Positions 1-9,014 are shown, numbered from the stretch's first letter. The stretch: DNA of 64,000 nucleotides from Burkholderia sp. USMB20 (GCF_000949135.2 NZ_JTAN02000002.1:186001-250000), one strand, 5' to 3'. The notes: generated by a model from the letters alone, not told the origin. Translations and numbers: made by a program.

Positions 1-612
1 CAATGCAGCCGACGCGAGCAGCCAGCGCCATGCGTCGGGCGCGGCGTCGCCGTACGCGAGGCCGAGCACGTTCGCGGCGACATAGCCGATCGTCCAGATC
101 ACGCTGAACGAGCCGAGCAGCGCACCGCGATGCTTGCGCGGCGAGAATTCGGCGAGGATCGCGTGGCCGACGGTGAAGTCGCCGCCCATCCCGAAGCCGA
201 TCAGCACGCGCAGCACGCACAGTTCGAGCGGCGACGTGACGAAGAACTGCGCGAACGCGGCCGCCGTGATGATCACGAAGCTCGTCAGGAAGATCTTCTG
301 CCGGCCCATCCGGTCGGACAGCCAGCCGAACACGAGGCTGCCGAAGAAGATGCCGATCAGCGCCGAGCTGCCGATCATCCCCATCCAGAACGCGTCGATC
401 GGCATCTGCCCGCCGAGCGCGGCGAGCGCATAACCGATCGTGCCGAGCGTGTAGCCTTCGGTGAAATGCGCGCCGAACGTGAGGCCGGCGATCTTCACGT
501 GAAAACGGTTGAGCGGCACGTCGTCGAGCGCGACGGGGCGGTGCGGCGCCTCGGCGCCACGCGACAGCGGCAACGCGCGCGCGGTGCCGGATTGAACGTT
601 GGCTGGGGTCAA
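1..612 (-). CDS. MFS transporter, 3' part missing (runs off window)
   Basis: Major facilitator superfamily permease of the metabolite:H+ symporter kind, in the inner membrane. Only about the first 204 residues are visible. A polar N-terminus of about 40 residues precedes successive hydrophobic helices and the MFS loop 2-3 signature GWLSDRMGRQK at residues 96-106. The start is read as TTG at 612 because AGGAGG lies four bases upstream and no ATG in frame is as well placed. It follows the gabD-like gene with a gap of about 120 bases holding a strong inverted repeat, so it is probably the last gene of the fae/AKR/SSDH unit. The substrate cannot be told; from the neighbours an organic acid or alcohol precursor is an inference only. 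Confidence 0.8.
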   Translation of the reverse strand, partial: MTPANVQSGTARALPLSRGAEAPHRPVALDDVPLNRFHVKIAGLTFGAHFTEGYTLGTIGYALAALGGQMPIDAFWMGMIGSSALIGIFFGSLVFGWLSDRMGRQKIFLTSFVIITAAAFAQFFVTSPLELCVLRVLIGFGMGGDFTVGHAILAEFSPRKHRGALLGSFSVIWTIGYVAANVLGLAYGDAAPDAWRWLLASAAL

Positions 613-683
613 GCTGCCTCCTGGATTGTCATGCGCGATGCGGCGGCCTGCGCGGGCACGAATGCCCGCGAGCGCCGTGCAAG

Positions 684-712
684 GCGCCGCGCGCCCGGGC
701 GGCGCGCGGCGC
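684..712. repeat. 12-bp perfect inverted repeat between gabD-like and MFS genes
   Basis: Arms 684-695 and 701-712 are exact reverse complements (all G/C) around a 5-base loop. There is no T tract on either side, so it does not look like a simple intrinsic terminator. It could act as an attenuator or RNA-stability element that lowers expression of the transporter relative to the enzymes. Confidence 0.55.
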
Positions 713-732
713 GGATCGACCGCGGGGAGCGG

Positions 733-2184
733 TCAGCGGCCGAGGCCGGCCATCAGCGTGTACTTCAGTTCCACGTATTCGTCGAGGCCGTACTTCGAGC
801 CTTCGCGGCCGAGCCCCGATTGCTTGACGCCGCCGAACGGCGCGACTTCGGTCGAGATGATCCCGTCGTTGACGCCGACCATCCCGCTCTCGAGCGCACC
901 CGACACGCGCCACGCGCGGCCGAGGTCGCGCGTGTAGAAGTACGCGGACAGCCCGAACGGCGTGTCGTTGGCCGCGGCGACGGCCTCTTCCTCGGTCGTG
1001 AAGCGGAAGCAGCCGGCGACGGGGCCGAAGGTTTCCTCTTCGGCGATCAGCATGTCGGGCGTCATGCCGGTCAGCACGGTCGGCTCGTAGAACGTGCCGC
1101 CGAGCGCGTGGCGCTTGCCGCCGGTGAGCGCGTGCGCGCCCTTCGCGGTTGCATCGGCCACGTGCCGCTCGACCTTGCCGAGCGCCGCCTCGTTGATCAG
1201 CGGCCCCTGGTCGACTTCACCGGCGAGCGCGTTGCCGACGCGCAGCGTGCGCACGGCGTCCGCCAGCTTGCGCGTGAACGCGTCGTACACGCCGTCCTGC
1301 ACGAGAAAGCGGTTCACGCATACGCAGGTCTGGCCCGTGTTGCGGAACTTCGACGCGATCGCGCCCGTGACCGCCGCATCGAGATCGGCATCGTCGAACA
1401 CGATGAACGGCGCGTTGCCGCCGAGTTCGAGCGACAGCTTCTTCAGCGTGTCGGCCGACTGCTTCGCGAGCAGCTTGCCGACCCGCGTCGAGCCCGTGAA
1501 CGACAGCTTGCGCACGACGGACGAACTCGTCAGCGTCTCGCCGATCGCGACCGCGTCGCCCGACACGACGTTGAACACGCCGGCCGGCACGCCCGCGCGC
1601 TCGGCCAGCACCGCGAGCGCGAACGCCGACAGCGGCGTTTCCTCGGACGGCTTCAGCACCATCGTGCAGCCGGCCGCGAGCGCGGGGCCGGCCTTGCGCG
1701 TGATCATCGCGAGCGGGAAGTTCCACGGCGTGATCGCCGCGACGACGCCGACCGGCTCGCGCGTGACGACGATCTGCGAATCCGGCTTCGGGCTCGGGAT
1801 CACGTCGCCGTACATGCGCTTCGCTTCTTCCGCGAACCATTCGAGAAAGCTCGCCGCGTACGCGACTTCGCCGCGCGCTTCCGCGAGCGGCTTGCCTTGC
1901 TCGCGCGTCAGCAGCTCGGCGAGCGCATCGCGATGCTCGAGCATCAGCTCGCCCCAGCGCTTCACGCGTGCGCCACGCTCCTTCGCGGTCAGCGCGCGCC
2001 ACGCGGGAAACGCGTGCGCGGCCGCGTCGATGGCGCGCTGCGTGTCGTCGGCGCCGCCTTTCGCGACTTTCGCGATCGTCTCGCCGGTCGCGGGGTTCAG
2101 CACCGGATAGGTCGCATCGCTCGCGCCATGCGATTCGTGCCATTCGCCGCCGATGTAATGGCCGGTCCTCAGAAATTCGTTCAT
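733..2184 (-). CDS. gabD: NAD(P)-dependent succinate-semialdehyde dehydrogenase family protein
   Basis: Aldehyde dehydrogenase of 483 residues, the usual GabD length. It oxidises succinate semialdehyde or a similar short aldehyde to the acid in the cytoplasm. Visible hallmarks are the cofactor-binding TPWNFPLAMITRK stretch (about residue 150), FTGSTRVG near 230, the general-base glutamate in LELGGNAPF near 255 and the nucleophile in GQTCVCVN near 289. The Cys-x-Cys arrangement matches GabD-type enzymes. The ATG at 2184 gives the family N-terminus. It lies 38 bases after the aldo/keto reductase gene, so the two are probably co-transcribed. In this context (Fae homologue, aldo/keto reductase) the real substrate may be an aldehyde other than succinate semialdehyde. 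Confidence 0.88.
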   Translation of the reverse strand: MNEFLRTGHYIGGEWHESHGASDATYPVLNPATGETIAKVAKGGADDTQRAIDAAAHAFPAWRALTAKERGARVKRWGELMLEHRDALAELLTREQGKPLAEARGEVAYAASFLEWFAEEAKRMYGDVIPSPKPDSQIVVTREPVGVVAAITPWNFPLAMITRKAGPALAAGCTMVLKPSEETPLSAFALAVLAERAGVPAGVFNVVSGDAVAIGETLTSSSVVRKLSFTGSTRVGKLLAKQSADTLKKLSLELGGNAPFIVFDDADLDAAVTGAIASKFRNTGQTCVCVNRFLVQDGVYDAFTRKLADAVRTLRVGNALAGEVDQGPLINEAALGKVERHVADATAKGAHALTGGKRHALGGTFYEPTVLTGMTPDMLIAEEETFGPVAGCFRFTTEEEAVAAANDTPFGLSAYFYTRDLGRAWRVSGALESGMVGVNDGIISTEVAPFGGVKQSGLGREGSKYGLDEYVELKYTLMAGLGR

Positions 2185-2222
2185 TGTGTGTCGTTCCTTC
2201 AGTGCGTCGGAGCCGCAGCCCT

Positions 2223-3245
2223 TCAGTCCGTTGCGAAGCTGCCCTGCGCCGGACGCGACGCGCGCGCGATGCGCTTGCCGGCCGTGTAGTCGTTGATCAG
2301 GTCGCACGGCGTGTAGTTGCGCTCCAGTTCGTGCAGTTCTTCCTCGGTGAGCTGCGTTTCGAGCGCGCCGAGCGCGCTGTCGAACTGCGCGACGGAATCC
2401 GCGCCGACCAGCACGCTCGCGACGCCGGGGCGGCTCAGCACCCACGCCTGCGCGATCTGCGCGGGCGGCACGCCGCGGCGCTTCGCGACCTTCGCGACCG
2501 ATTCCGCGATTGCGAGCGACGCAGCGTCGCCGTACATCTGCGCGGTGAAGAAGTCGGTCTGGTTGCGCGTGGATTGCGGCTCGCAGGTCAGCAGGCCGCG
2601 CGCGAGCGGGCTGAACACCGACACGCCGACGCCCTGGTCGATGCAGTACGGCACCATCTCGCGCTCTTCCTCGCGATACGCGAGGTTCAGCTGCAGCTGC
2701 ATGTTGATCGGTTTGTCCCAGCCGTTTCGTTCGCAGGCCTGCATGATCTTCGCGAACTGCCACGTGTACATCGTCGATACGCCGATATAGCGCGCCTTGC
2801 CCGCGCGCACGATGTCGTGCAGCGCGCTCATGGTTTCCTCGACGGGCGTGTTCACGTCGAAGAAGTGCAGCATGAAGATGTCGACGTAATCCATCCCGAG
2901 CCGCGTCAGCGAACCGTCGACGCCGTCGAGCACGTGCTTGCGCGAATGGCCGCCCGCGTTCGGATAACTGCCCATGTCGTAGCCGACCTTGGTCGTCACG
3001 ACGAGCTCCTCGCGGCGCGCGTTGCGCTTCAGGATGCGACCGACCACTTCCTCGCCGACGCCCGTCGAATAGAAGTCCGCGAGATCGATGAAGTTGACGC
3101 CGGCGTCGAGCGCGCGGCGCACGATCGGCTCGCTCTGCGCTTCGTCGAAGATCCAGGGCTTCCATTCGGGGGTGCCCATGTTCATCGTGCCGAGACACAG
3201 GCGGGACACCTTCAGGCCGGACTGGCCGAGGCGGACGTATTCCAT
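2223..3245 (-). CDS. aldo/keto reductase
   Basis: NADPH-dependent aldo/keto reductase of 340 residues (TIM barrel), which interconverts carbonyls and alcohols in the cytoplasm. The catalytic tetrad can be read: Asp and Tyr in NFIDLADFYSTG, Lys in VVTTKVGYD and His in DIFMLHFFD. It is close to the YajO/Tas-like bacterial AKRs. The ATG at 3245 follows a GGAGG-like site (on the minus strand 'ggagga' about 5 bases upstream). It sits 41 bases after fae and 38 bases before gabD, so the three form one unit that could reduce or oxidise a reactive aldehyde. Substrate unknown. Confidence 0.85.
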   Translation of the reverse strand: MEYVRLGQSGLKVSRLCLGTMNMGTPEWKPWIFDEAQSEPIVRRALDAGVNFIDLADFYSTGVGEEVVGRILKRNARREELVVTTKVGYDMGSYPNAGGHSRKHVLDGVDGSLTRLGMDYVDIFMLHFFDVNTPVEETMSALHDIVRAGKARYIGVSTMYTWQFAKIMQACERNGWDKPINMQLQLNLAYREEEREMVPYCIDQGVGVSVFSPLARGLLTCEPQSTRNQTDFFTAQMYGDAASLAIAESVAKVAKRRGVPPAQIAQAWVLSRPGVASVLVGADSVAQFDSALGALETQLTEEELHELERNYTPCDLINDYTAGKRIARASRPAQGSFATD

Positions 3246-3286
3246 GTTTCCTCCAGGTGCGGCCTTGTGTCGGCCGCTCGTCGTCG

Positions 3287-3811
3287 TCAGTTTTTCTTCG
3301 GGGTGTAGAACGGGTTCGACACGTCGCGCGCGGCGGCGAACACCGCGTCGCGATGCGGCAGCCCTTCCATCGCGGCGACGATCGCGTTGCGGCACGCGCG
3401 ATAGTTGTTCTCGAACACGGCATCGAGATCGTCGGTCTGCGGGTTCACCCAGTTCGCCGACACGACGACCCAGTCGTTTTCCGCCTCGGGCGGCAGCGTG
3501 CCGTTCTCGAGCGCTTCGGCCACCGCTTTCGCGATGCCGGCCTGCGACGCGCCCCACGTGGCGTTGCCGTGGAAATCGCTGGCGATCTGCGCCTTGTTGA
3601 CGTACAGCGTGAGCGGCTTGGTCGGCACGCCCGGCTGCGCGATCACGACGAACGGCGCATGGCCGGCCGACGGCGTCGCGAGGGCGGTGGCGAACGCCTG
3701 GCCCGCCGGGCCGTTGCGCGGGCCGACCAGCACGTTGATGTGCGCGAGGTTGACGCCGGGGCCTTCGAAGCCTTCGCCGATGTAAAGCTGCCTGGGTTGG
3801 GATGCGGTCAT
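3287..3811 (-). CDS. fae: formaldehyde-activating enzyme (Fae) homologue
   Basis: Protein of 174 residues matching the Fae family. In methylotrophs Fae condenses formaldehyde with tetrahydromethanopterin to methylene-H4MPT. The diagnostic N-terminal region is present: AHINVLVGPRNGPAGQAF (residues 23-40), where the family has the catalytic His followed by the hydrophobic strand and GPRxxPAxxAF. TFNK-like and GASQAGIAKAV segments also fit. No other H4MPT-pathway genes (mch, fhc, mtd) lie in the window, so this may be an 'orphan' Fae used for detoxification or sensing, or one with another carbonyl substrate. It is the first gene of the minus-strand unit and is divergent from a LysR gene, which probably controls it. 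Confidence 0.85.
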   Translation of the reverse strand: MTASQPRQLYIGEGFEGPGVNLAHINVLVGPRNGPAGQAFATALATPSAGHAPFVVIAQPGVPTKPLTLYVNKAQIASDFHGNATWGASQAGIAKAVAEALENGTLPPEAENDWVVVSANWVNPQTDDLDAVFENNYRACRNAIVAAMEGLPHRDAVFAAARDVSNPFYTPKKN

Positions 3812-4137
3812 TGCGGTGTCTCGTCGATGAGGTTGGGAGTGAGGCGATTGTGGTGGGCCGCGGCGCGGCCGGTGAATCGATGTTTTCTGATCGGGTTATG
3901 AGTTTTCGTCGTCTCCGGGAATGCCCTGAGCCCGGCGCGCGGAGGCCCGCCGGGCGGGCCTCGGCCGGCGTCGTGACGGCGGGCGGGGCGGGATCGGCGG
4001 GTGGGCATTCGCGAACCGGCTCCGGGTTTGTCATACCCGGGCAAGGGTTGGAGGGCCGGGCGCTTCCGGACAACAATCGGCGTGCTCCGAGCCCTATCTT
4101 TCGTCTTCCCTTCTTTTTTCGAAAGCGAGTAATTCCG
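3812..4137. promoter_or_regulatory. divergent control region between fae unit and LysR gene
   Basis: No gene fits here. The region must hold promoters for both directions. A dyad, ccgggt (4022-4027) and acccgg (4035-4040) around a 7-base centre, is the clearest candidate operator for the adjacent LysR protein. The last 40 bases before 4138 are T-rich compared with the surroundings. No strong sigma-70 hexamers could be fixed with confidence. Confidence 0.4.
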
Positions 4138-5055
4138 ATGGCTGCCATTCAAAGGCCCGATTGGTCGAAGCTCAGTTCGCTCGATCCCGAGCTGATCCGC
4201 GCATTCGTCGCCGTCGTCGAGAGCGGCGGCTTCACCGCGGCGGCCCGGCAACTGCATCGCACGCAATCGACGATCAGCCTGCGCATCCGCACGCTCGAGG
4301 AGCGGCTCGACACGCACCTGTTCATGCGCAACAGCCGGCGGCTCGAACTGTCGCGCGACGGCGAGAACTTCCTGATCCATGCGCGCCGCATCATCCAGGT
4401 GCAGAACGACGCGATCCTCGCGCTGAAGCAGGCGAGCAGCGACCGCGGCGTCGTGCGCTTCGGGCTGCCCGAGGACTATGCGGAGCTTTGGCTGCCCGAC
4501 CTGCTGAAGTCGTTCTATGCGATGCGGCCGGGCGCGCGCTTCCACGTGCATTGCCGCACGTCGCTCGAACTGCTCGAACGGCTGCAGGCCGGCGAGCTCG
4601 ACGTCGCGCTCGTCGTGCGGCACGGGCCGAACGCGGGCGGACGGCTGCTCGGCCGGCACGAGGTCGTGTGGGCGGCGCACCGCGATTTCGCGCTCGGCCC
4701 GCAGGCGTCGGTGCCGCTCGCGCTGTTTCCGGAGACGTGCTGCTACCGGCAGCGCGGGCTGCAGGCGCTCGCGACGGCCGAGCGGCCGTATCACGTCGTC
4801 TATACGAGCCAGAGCCCGACCGGCATCAAGATCGCGGTGAACCACGGCGCGGCCGTGACGATGATCGACCGCTGCACGCTGCCCGAGAACTGGCGCGTGC
4901 TCGACGAGACCGACGGGCTGCCGCCGCTGCCGGCGGCCGATCTCGAACTGCATCGCTCGCCGGGCATCTGCGATCCGCTGACCGACGATCTGGTGTCGCT
5001 GATCGAATCGATGGTCGACGAGCGGCGGCGCGCGTCGCTCGAAGCGTTCGCTTAG
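4138..5055 (+). CDS. LysR-family transcriptional regulator
   Basis: Typical LysR protein of 305 residues. The N-terminal winged HTH reads GGFTAAARQLHRTQSTISLR (about residues 31-50), and a periplasmic-binding-like effector domain follows. Start at 4138 gives a short family-like N-terminus before the HTH. It is divergently oriented to fae-AKR-gabD-MFS and is the obvious candidate activator of that unit. The C-terminal domain is of the subgroup that has an aromatic-rich substrate pocket, but no ligand can be named. Confidence 0.88.
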   Translation: MAAIQRPDWSKLSSLDPELIRAFVAVVESGGFTAAARQLHRTQSTISLRIRTLEERLDTHLFMRNSRRLELSRDGENFLIHARRIIQVQNDAILALKQASSDRGVVRFGLPEDYAELWLPDLLKSFYAMRPGARFHVHCRTSLELLERLQAGELDVALVVRHGPNAGGRLLGRHEVVWAAHRDFALGPQASVPLALFPETCCYRQRGLQALATAERPYHVVYTSQSPTGIKIAVNHGAAVTMIDRCTLPENWRVLDETDGLPPLPAADLELHRSPGICDPLTDDLVSLIESMVDERRRASLEAFA

Positions 5056-5272
5056 CGGGGCAGGGCGGCGCAAACGCGGGTGAGATTGACGCGAACCGCG
5101 GCGCGCGGCCGCAACGCGCGCATGACGATCGCGCGGCCCGCCGCAGCTCGCTGTCGTGTTATGTCCCCCGTGCCGTTTTTTGCACGGGCGGCCCGTTTTT
5201 TTGCACGACGTTTATCCGGTCTCTTCTAAGCTGGGGACGTGTCGAACAGCCGGGACGGCCTCCGTCCGCTCC

Positions 5273-5623
5273 ATGACCTTCATTCATCCCGTTCCCGCCA
5301 GCGATGTCGCCGGCCGCCAGTTGCGCGCCGGCGCACCCAGCAATGTCATTCCGTTCCCGCCGCCGCGCCCGCGCCTGCAGTTGCCCGTCACCTTGACGGC
5401 CGATTCCGGCGAACGCGCGCACGCCCGGCTCGCGGCGCTGCTGCATTCCCCGCTCGGCGTGTATGTCGGCAGCGCGCGTGCCGTGCGCGACGTGGTCCAC
5501 GTGCACTTCGACATCGCGCCGGAAGACCTGGATTTCACGCTGCACATGCTGATCGCGCAGCAGGCCGATGCTGTGATCGGGCCGGTCGCGCGCCGATTGC
5601 ATGTCGGGCCGAACCCACGGTGA
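5273..5623 (+). CDS. hypothetical protein, 116 aa
   Basis: Not recognised. Starting at the ATG at 5273, the first 40 residues are proline-rich (NVIPFPPPRPRLQLPVT) and the remaining part is a compact alpha/beta stretch ending in a run that includes LHMLIAQQADAVIGPVARRL. No signal peptide or membrane segment is seen. Codon third positions are strongly G/C, like the neighbours, which supports real coding. No clear ribosome site precedes 5273, so the start is uncertain. Confidence 0.55.
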   Translation: MTFIHPVPASDVAGRQLRAGAPSNVIPFPPPRPRLQLPVTLTADSGERAHARLAALLHSPLGVYVGSARAVRDVVHVHFDIAPEDLDFTLHMLIAQQADAVIGPVARRLHVGPNPR

Positions 5624-5778
5624 AGCTGGGAACGGTTGTTGCTCGTGGGTTGTCGTTCGTTCCTTGATGGCTTGTCCGATCCGCCGCCCGATCGCCGGTC
5701 GCCGTGTCGTCCGCCCGCAGGCGGCGAACCGGCGCGCGATGCTGCGTGCGCGGCGCCGATCACGAATACGGAGGAGTC

Positions 5779-6339
5779 ATGGATCTATTGGAAGTCGTAC
5801 CTGTCGCGCGGCCGACGAGCGGCCGGTTACGGACGGCGTTGCTGCCGTCCGGCCAGCAACTCGCGCGTCAGCTCGTGACGACGGTGCGCGTGGCCGAAAT
5901 GCTGCTGCATCAGGCGATCGTCGTGCCCGACCGGCACCAGTGGTCGGTGGACACCGAGCGGGTCGACGCGGCCGGCGGGCCGCTCGAGGCCTGGGAGAGC
6001 TTCGTGACCTGGCGGATCGGCAAGGTGTTCGCAGCGTCGGTGAGCCCCGCCGCGCGCGTCAACGATCGCGACCAGGTCGCGGTCGAGATCCGGCTCTGCC
6101 TGCCCGAGCAGGACTACGTGGCCGGGCGGCGCGTGAGCACCTTCGGCCGCCGCCACGGCAACCGCTTCGGCGCGACGCTGTCGGTCGTGTCGGGCGCGCA
6201 GTGGGGCTGGCAACGCGCGGAGCACGTCGCGCCGGAACACGCGCAGGTATGCGGCGATACGCTGGAAGCGCTCGTCGATCGGGTAGCCGCGAACGTCAAT
6301 GCGGCGCTGGGCGCGGCCGGGTTCGGCGCGACGCGCTGA
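5779..6339 (+). CDS. hypothetical protein, 186 aa
   Basis: Not recognised. The start at 5779 is well supported by GGAGGAG five or so bases upstream. The protein is soluble in character, Val/Ala/Arg-rich, with no signal peptide. Its stop codon abuts the stop codon of the convergent LysR gene (6340), so the two genes end back to back with no spacer. Codon usage agrees with surrounding genes. A role cannot be assigned. Confidence 0.65.
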   Translation: MDLLEVVPVARPTSGRLRTALLPSGQQLARQLVTTVRVAEMLLHQAIVVPDRHQWSVDTERVDAAGGPLEAWESFVTWRIGKVFAASVSPAARVNDRDQVAVEIRLCLPEQDYVAGRRVSTFGRRHGNRFGATLSVVSGAQWGWQRAEHVAPEHAQVCGDTLEALVDRVAANVNAALGAAGFGATR

Positions 6340-7215
6340 TCACGCGTCGCCGGTCTGGCCGGTCTGGCGCTGCAGGTCTTCCATCAGCTGTTCCGCGAGA
6401 AAGTCGCACGGCGGGCGCTTCGATTTCGTGCTGCGCGCGAGGATCAGTTCGAGCGGCGGCAAATCGGGCAGCCCGTGCGAGCGGCCGAGCATCGACAGTT
6501 GCGCGGGTATCGCGCAGCGCGCGAGCGGCGCGACCGCGAGGCCGGCCTCGACCATGCTGAGCAGACCGAGCAGGCTCGGGCTTTCATACGAAGTGCGGAA
6601 CGGCAGCTTCGCGCGTTCGAGGCTGCGGATCGCGTTCTCGCGCGCGACGCTGCCCGGCATGAACACCGCGATCGGCAGCGGCCGTTCTTCCCATACGCGC
6701 GGCCCGTTCGTCATCGCGGCCCATGCCATCGGCTCGTGGCGGATGAAGTCGCCGGACAGCCCCTTGATGCGCGTGCCGCACACGAGATCGACCGTGCCGT
6801 CCTTCAGGAGCGGCGCGAGCGCGCTGCTCGGCAGCCCGATCACCTGGATCTCGACCTTCGGATAGGTCGCCGAAAATTTCTTCAGCACCGACGGCAGCAG
6901 CGACGACGCATAGTCGTCCGGCACGCCGATGACCACCTTACCCGTCACTTCCGGCCGCACCACGGCCGCCCACGCCTCGTCGCGCAGCGCCAGCATTCGT
7001 CTGGCGAATCCCAGCAGCACCTCGCCTTCGCGGGTCAGCACGATGCTGCGCGGCTTGCGCACGAACAGCGGCCGCCCGATCGCGTCTTCCAGGCTCTTGA
7101 TCTGCATGCTCACGGCCGATTGCGAGCGGTTCACCGCTTCGGCGGCACGGGTCATGTTGCCGGTTTCCGCGACGGCGACGACGGTGGCCAGCACGTCGTG
7201 ATCGAGCATCTTCAT
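6340..7215 (-). CDS. LysR-family transcriptional regulator
   Basis: LysR protein of 291 residues. The HTH includes GNMTRAAEAVNRSQSAVSMQ at about residues 19-38, and a LysR substrate-binding domain covers roughly residues 90-285 (DYASSLLPSVLKKFSATYP is the typical beginning of subdomain I). It is divergent from the DUF3422 gene, with about 160 bases between the starts, so it may control that gene and itself. The ligand is unknown. Confidence 0.86.
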   Translation of the reverse strand: MKMLDHDVLATVVAVAETGNMTRAAEAVNRSQSAVSMQIKSLEDAIGRPLFVRKPRSIVLTREGEVLLGFARRMLALRDEAWAAVVRPEVTGKVVIGVPDDYASSLLPSVLKKFSATYPKVEIQVIGLPSSALAPLLKDGTVDLVCGTRIKGLSGDFIRHEPMAWAAMTNGPRVWEERPLPIAVFMPGSVARENAIRSLERAKLPFRTSYESPSLLGLLSMVEAGLAVAPLARCAIPAQLSMLGRSHGLPDLPPLELILARSTKSKRPPCDFLAEQLMEDLQRQTGQTGDA

Positions 7216-7376
7216 CGGTATCAGGAAAACTGAACGTAACGATCAGCATTATGCGTTTTTATTGTCGCTGTGTGTCTGCCATAGTGGCATCGAGCCGGCC
7301 GCATCGTCCGATGCGGTGCGGCGATCACGCCGGCCTGCCCGGCACGCAGCGCCGAACAGGGAAGAGTGGTGTACCG

Positions 7377-8696
7377 ATGATGGATCATCCATTGCGTGCC
7401 GCACTGGCCGCGGAATTGCATGCCCGGCCGTTCCTGCGGCTCGCCGAAGCCGTGTCGCTCACGCACTACGCGATCTACGCGGACGGCCAGCCCGACATCC
7501 ACGAAACGCTGCTGCACGCGCTGTGCCGCGACACCGGCATTGCCGCGCCGCAGGACGGCGCGACCCACTACGCGGTGCAATCGCCGGGCGGCTGGTACCT
7601 GAAGTGGGAGCGCCACACCGAATTCTCGACCTTCACGTTCGTCGCGCCGCGCCGCGACACCGGCTATTTCGACGATCTCGCGATCGAAGGGATTCCGGCC
7701 GCCTGGTTCGCACGGCTCGCGGGCATCCGCTTCGTCGCGGTGCGCATGGAGTTGCTGTCGGGCGATGCCGCGCGGCTCGTGTGCGGCGACCTGCGCCGCT
7801 GGATCGACGGGCCCGCGCTCGTCGGCAGCAACGTGCTCGGCGGCGGCAAGGTGTACTGCGACTGGCACGTGCGCGACGACGGCTTCATGCGCTTTCTCGT
7901 CGTCGACGAGGATTTCCGCGAGGAGCAGGGCGGCCGCCTGCTGCAACGCCTCCATGAAATCGAGACGTACCGGATGATGGCGCTGCTCGCGTTGCCGGTC
8001 GCACGGCGGATGAGCCGCGAGCTCGACGAGATCCACGCGGCGCTGCATACGCTGATGCAGCGGATGGACGCGGGCGGCGCCGACGGCGACGACGCGGCCT
8101 TGCTCGTGAAGCTCACGCATCTCGCGGTGCGGGTCGAAGCGCTGTCGGGGTCCGGCGGCCGCTTCAGCGCGTCGCGTGCTTACGAAAAGCTCGTGCTGGC
8201 GCGCATCCACGAGTTGCGCGAGGAGCGCATCGAAGGGATGCCGACGATCGCGGAGTTCATGGAGCGGCGCTTCGCGCCGGCGATGGAAACCTGCCGCAGC
8301 GTGTGGGCGCGTCACGAGCAGATCGCCGCGCGGATCGCGCGCGCGGTCGACCTGCTGCGCACGCGCGTGAATCTCGCGCAGGAAAAGGACGTCACGCGCC
8401 TGCTGGCGGGCATGGAGCGCACCGCGCGCAACCAGCTGCATCTGCAGCACGCGGTCGAAGGGCTGTCGGTGGCGGCCATTTCGTACTACGTGCTGTCGCT
8501 CGCGACCGCGGCGTTCAAGGCGCTGCACGTGATGAACCTGCCGGTCGATCCCGAACTCGCGGAAGGCCTGCTGATCGCGCCGGTCGTGTTCGCGGTGATT
8601 CACATCACGCGGCGCACGCGCGCGCAGCTCGCGCGGTCGGAGGCCGCGCATGGCGGCGCAGCCGTGCAAGCGGCGACGTTGCAACAGGCAAATTGA
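7377..8696 (+). CDS. DUF3422 family membrane-anchored protein
   Basis: Member of the DUF3422 family (uncharacterised, 439 residues here). A long soluble N-terminal part contains family landmarks ELHARPF (about residues 15-21) and YLKWERHTEFSTFTFV (about 78-93). Two C-terminal hydrophobic helices (AISYYVLSLATAAFKAL and LLIAPVVFAVIHI) suggest it is anchored in the inner membrane by its C-terminus. Two ATGs lie side by side at 7377 and 7380. Function is unknown in the family. A small gene follows after 35 bases. Confidence 0.82.
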   Translation: MMDHPLRAALAAELHARPFLRLAEAVSLTHYAIYADGQPDIHETLLHALCRDTGIAAPQDGATHYAVQSPGGWYLKWERHTEFSTFTFVAPRRDTGYFDDLAIEGIPAAWFARLAGIRFVAVRMELLSGDAARLVCGDLRRWIDGPALVGSNVLGGGKVYCDWHVRDDGFMRFLVVDEDFREEQGGRLLQRLHEIETYRMMALLALPVARRMSRELDEIHAALHTLMQRMDAGGADGDDAALLVKLTHLAVRVEALSGSGGRFSASRAYEKLVLARIHELREERIEGMPTIAEFMERRFAPAMETCRSVWARHEQIAARIARAVDLLRTRVNLAQEKDVTRLLAGMERTARNQLHLQHAVEGLSVAAISYYVLSLATAAFKALHVMNLPVDPELAEGLLIAPVVFAVIHITRRTRAQLARSEAAHGGAAVQAATLQQAN

Positions 8697-8731
8697 ATCA
8701 GAACATCGACGACATATCGAAAGGAGTGGAG

Positions 8732-8932
8732 ATGACTTTTACGCAATCGCAAGCGGGTTTTTTCACTGGCTACGACGCATTCGACGAACCCGGTCGGGAT
8801 GACGCCGGCGCGCCGGAAGAGGTGCGCGTGACGTCGTATCAGGCCGTGCTGCAGGAGCCGATGACGTCGCTCGTCGGCAGCACGATCGATCGGCCGGATG
8901 TCGCGGCGGTGGCGATTCTCGGGTACAACTGA
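8732..8932 (+). CDS. small hypothetical protein, 66 aa
   Basis: Not recognised. The start at 8732 has an excellent ribosome site (AAGGAG five bases upstream), which is the main support. The product is acidic, rich in Asp, Glu, Gly and Val, without a signal peptide or membrane helix, and ends in VAILGYN. It lies 35 bases after the DUF3422 gene and is probably co-transcribed with it. It is not a plausible lasso-peptide or bacteriocin precursor, because no maturation genes are nearby. Confidence 0.55.
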   Translation: MTFTQSQAGFFTGYDAFDEPGRDDAGAPEEVRVTSYQAVLQEPMTSLVGSTIDRPDVAAVAILGYN

Positions 8933-9014
8933 CGCCTGGTCGTTTCGCGTCGATTCACGACGTCCGCCGTGGACGCTGCAGGCCCGGCGGCCCCTTCACG
9001 TACACCTTCACGCC

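Noticed and set aside
8732-8932. Lasso-peptide or bacteriocin precursor (ends LGYN, reminiscent of known lasso precursors)
   Set aside because: No maturation protease, cyclase or exporter genes flank it, and no suitable Gly/Ala-to-Asp/Glu ring spacing with a leader Thr is present.
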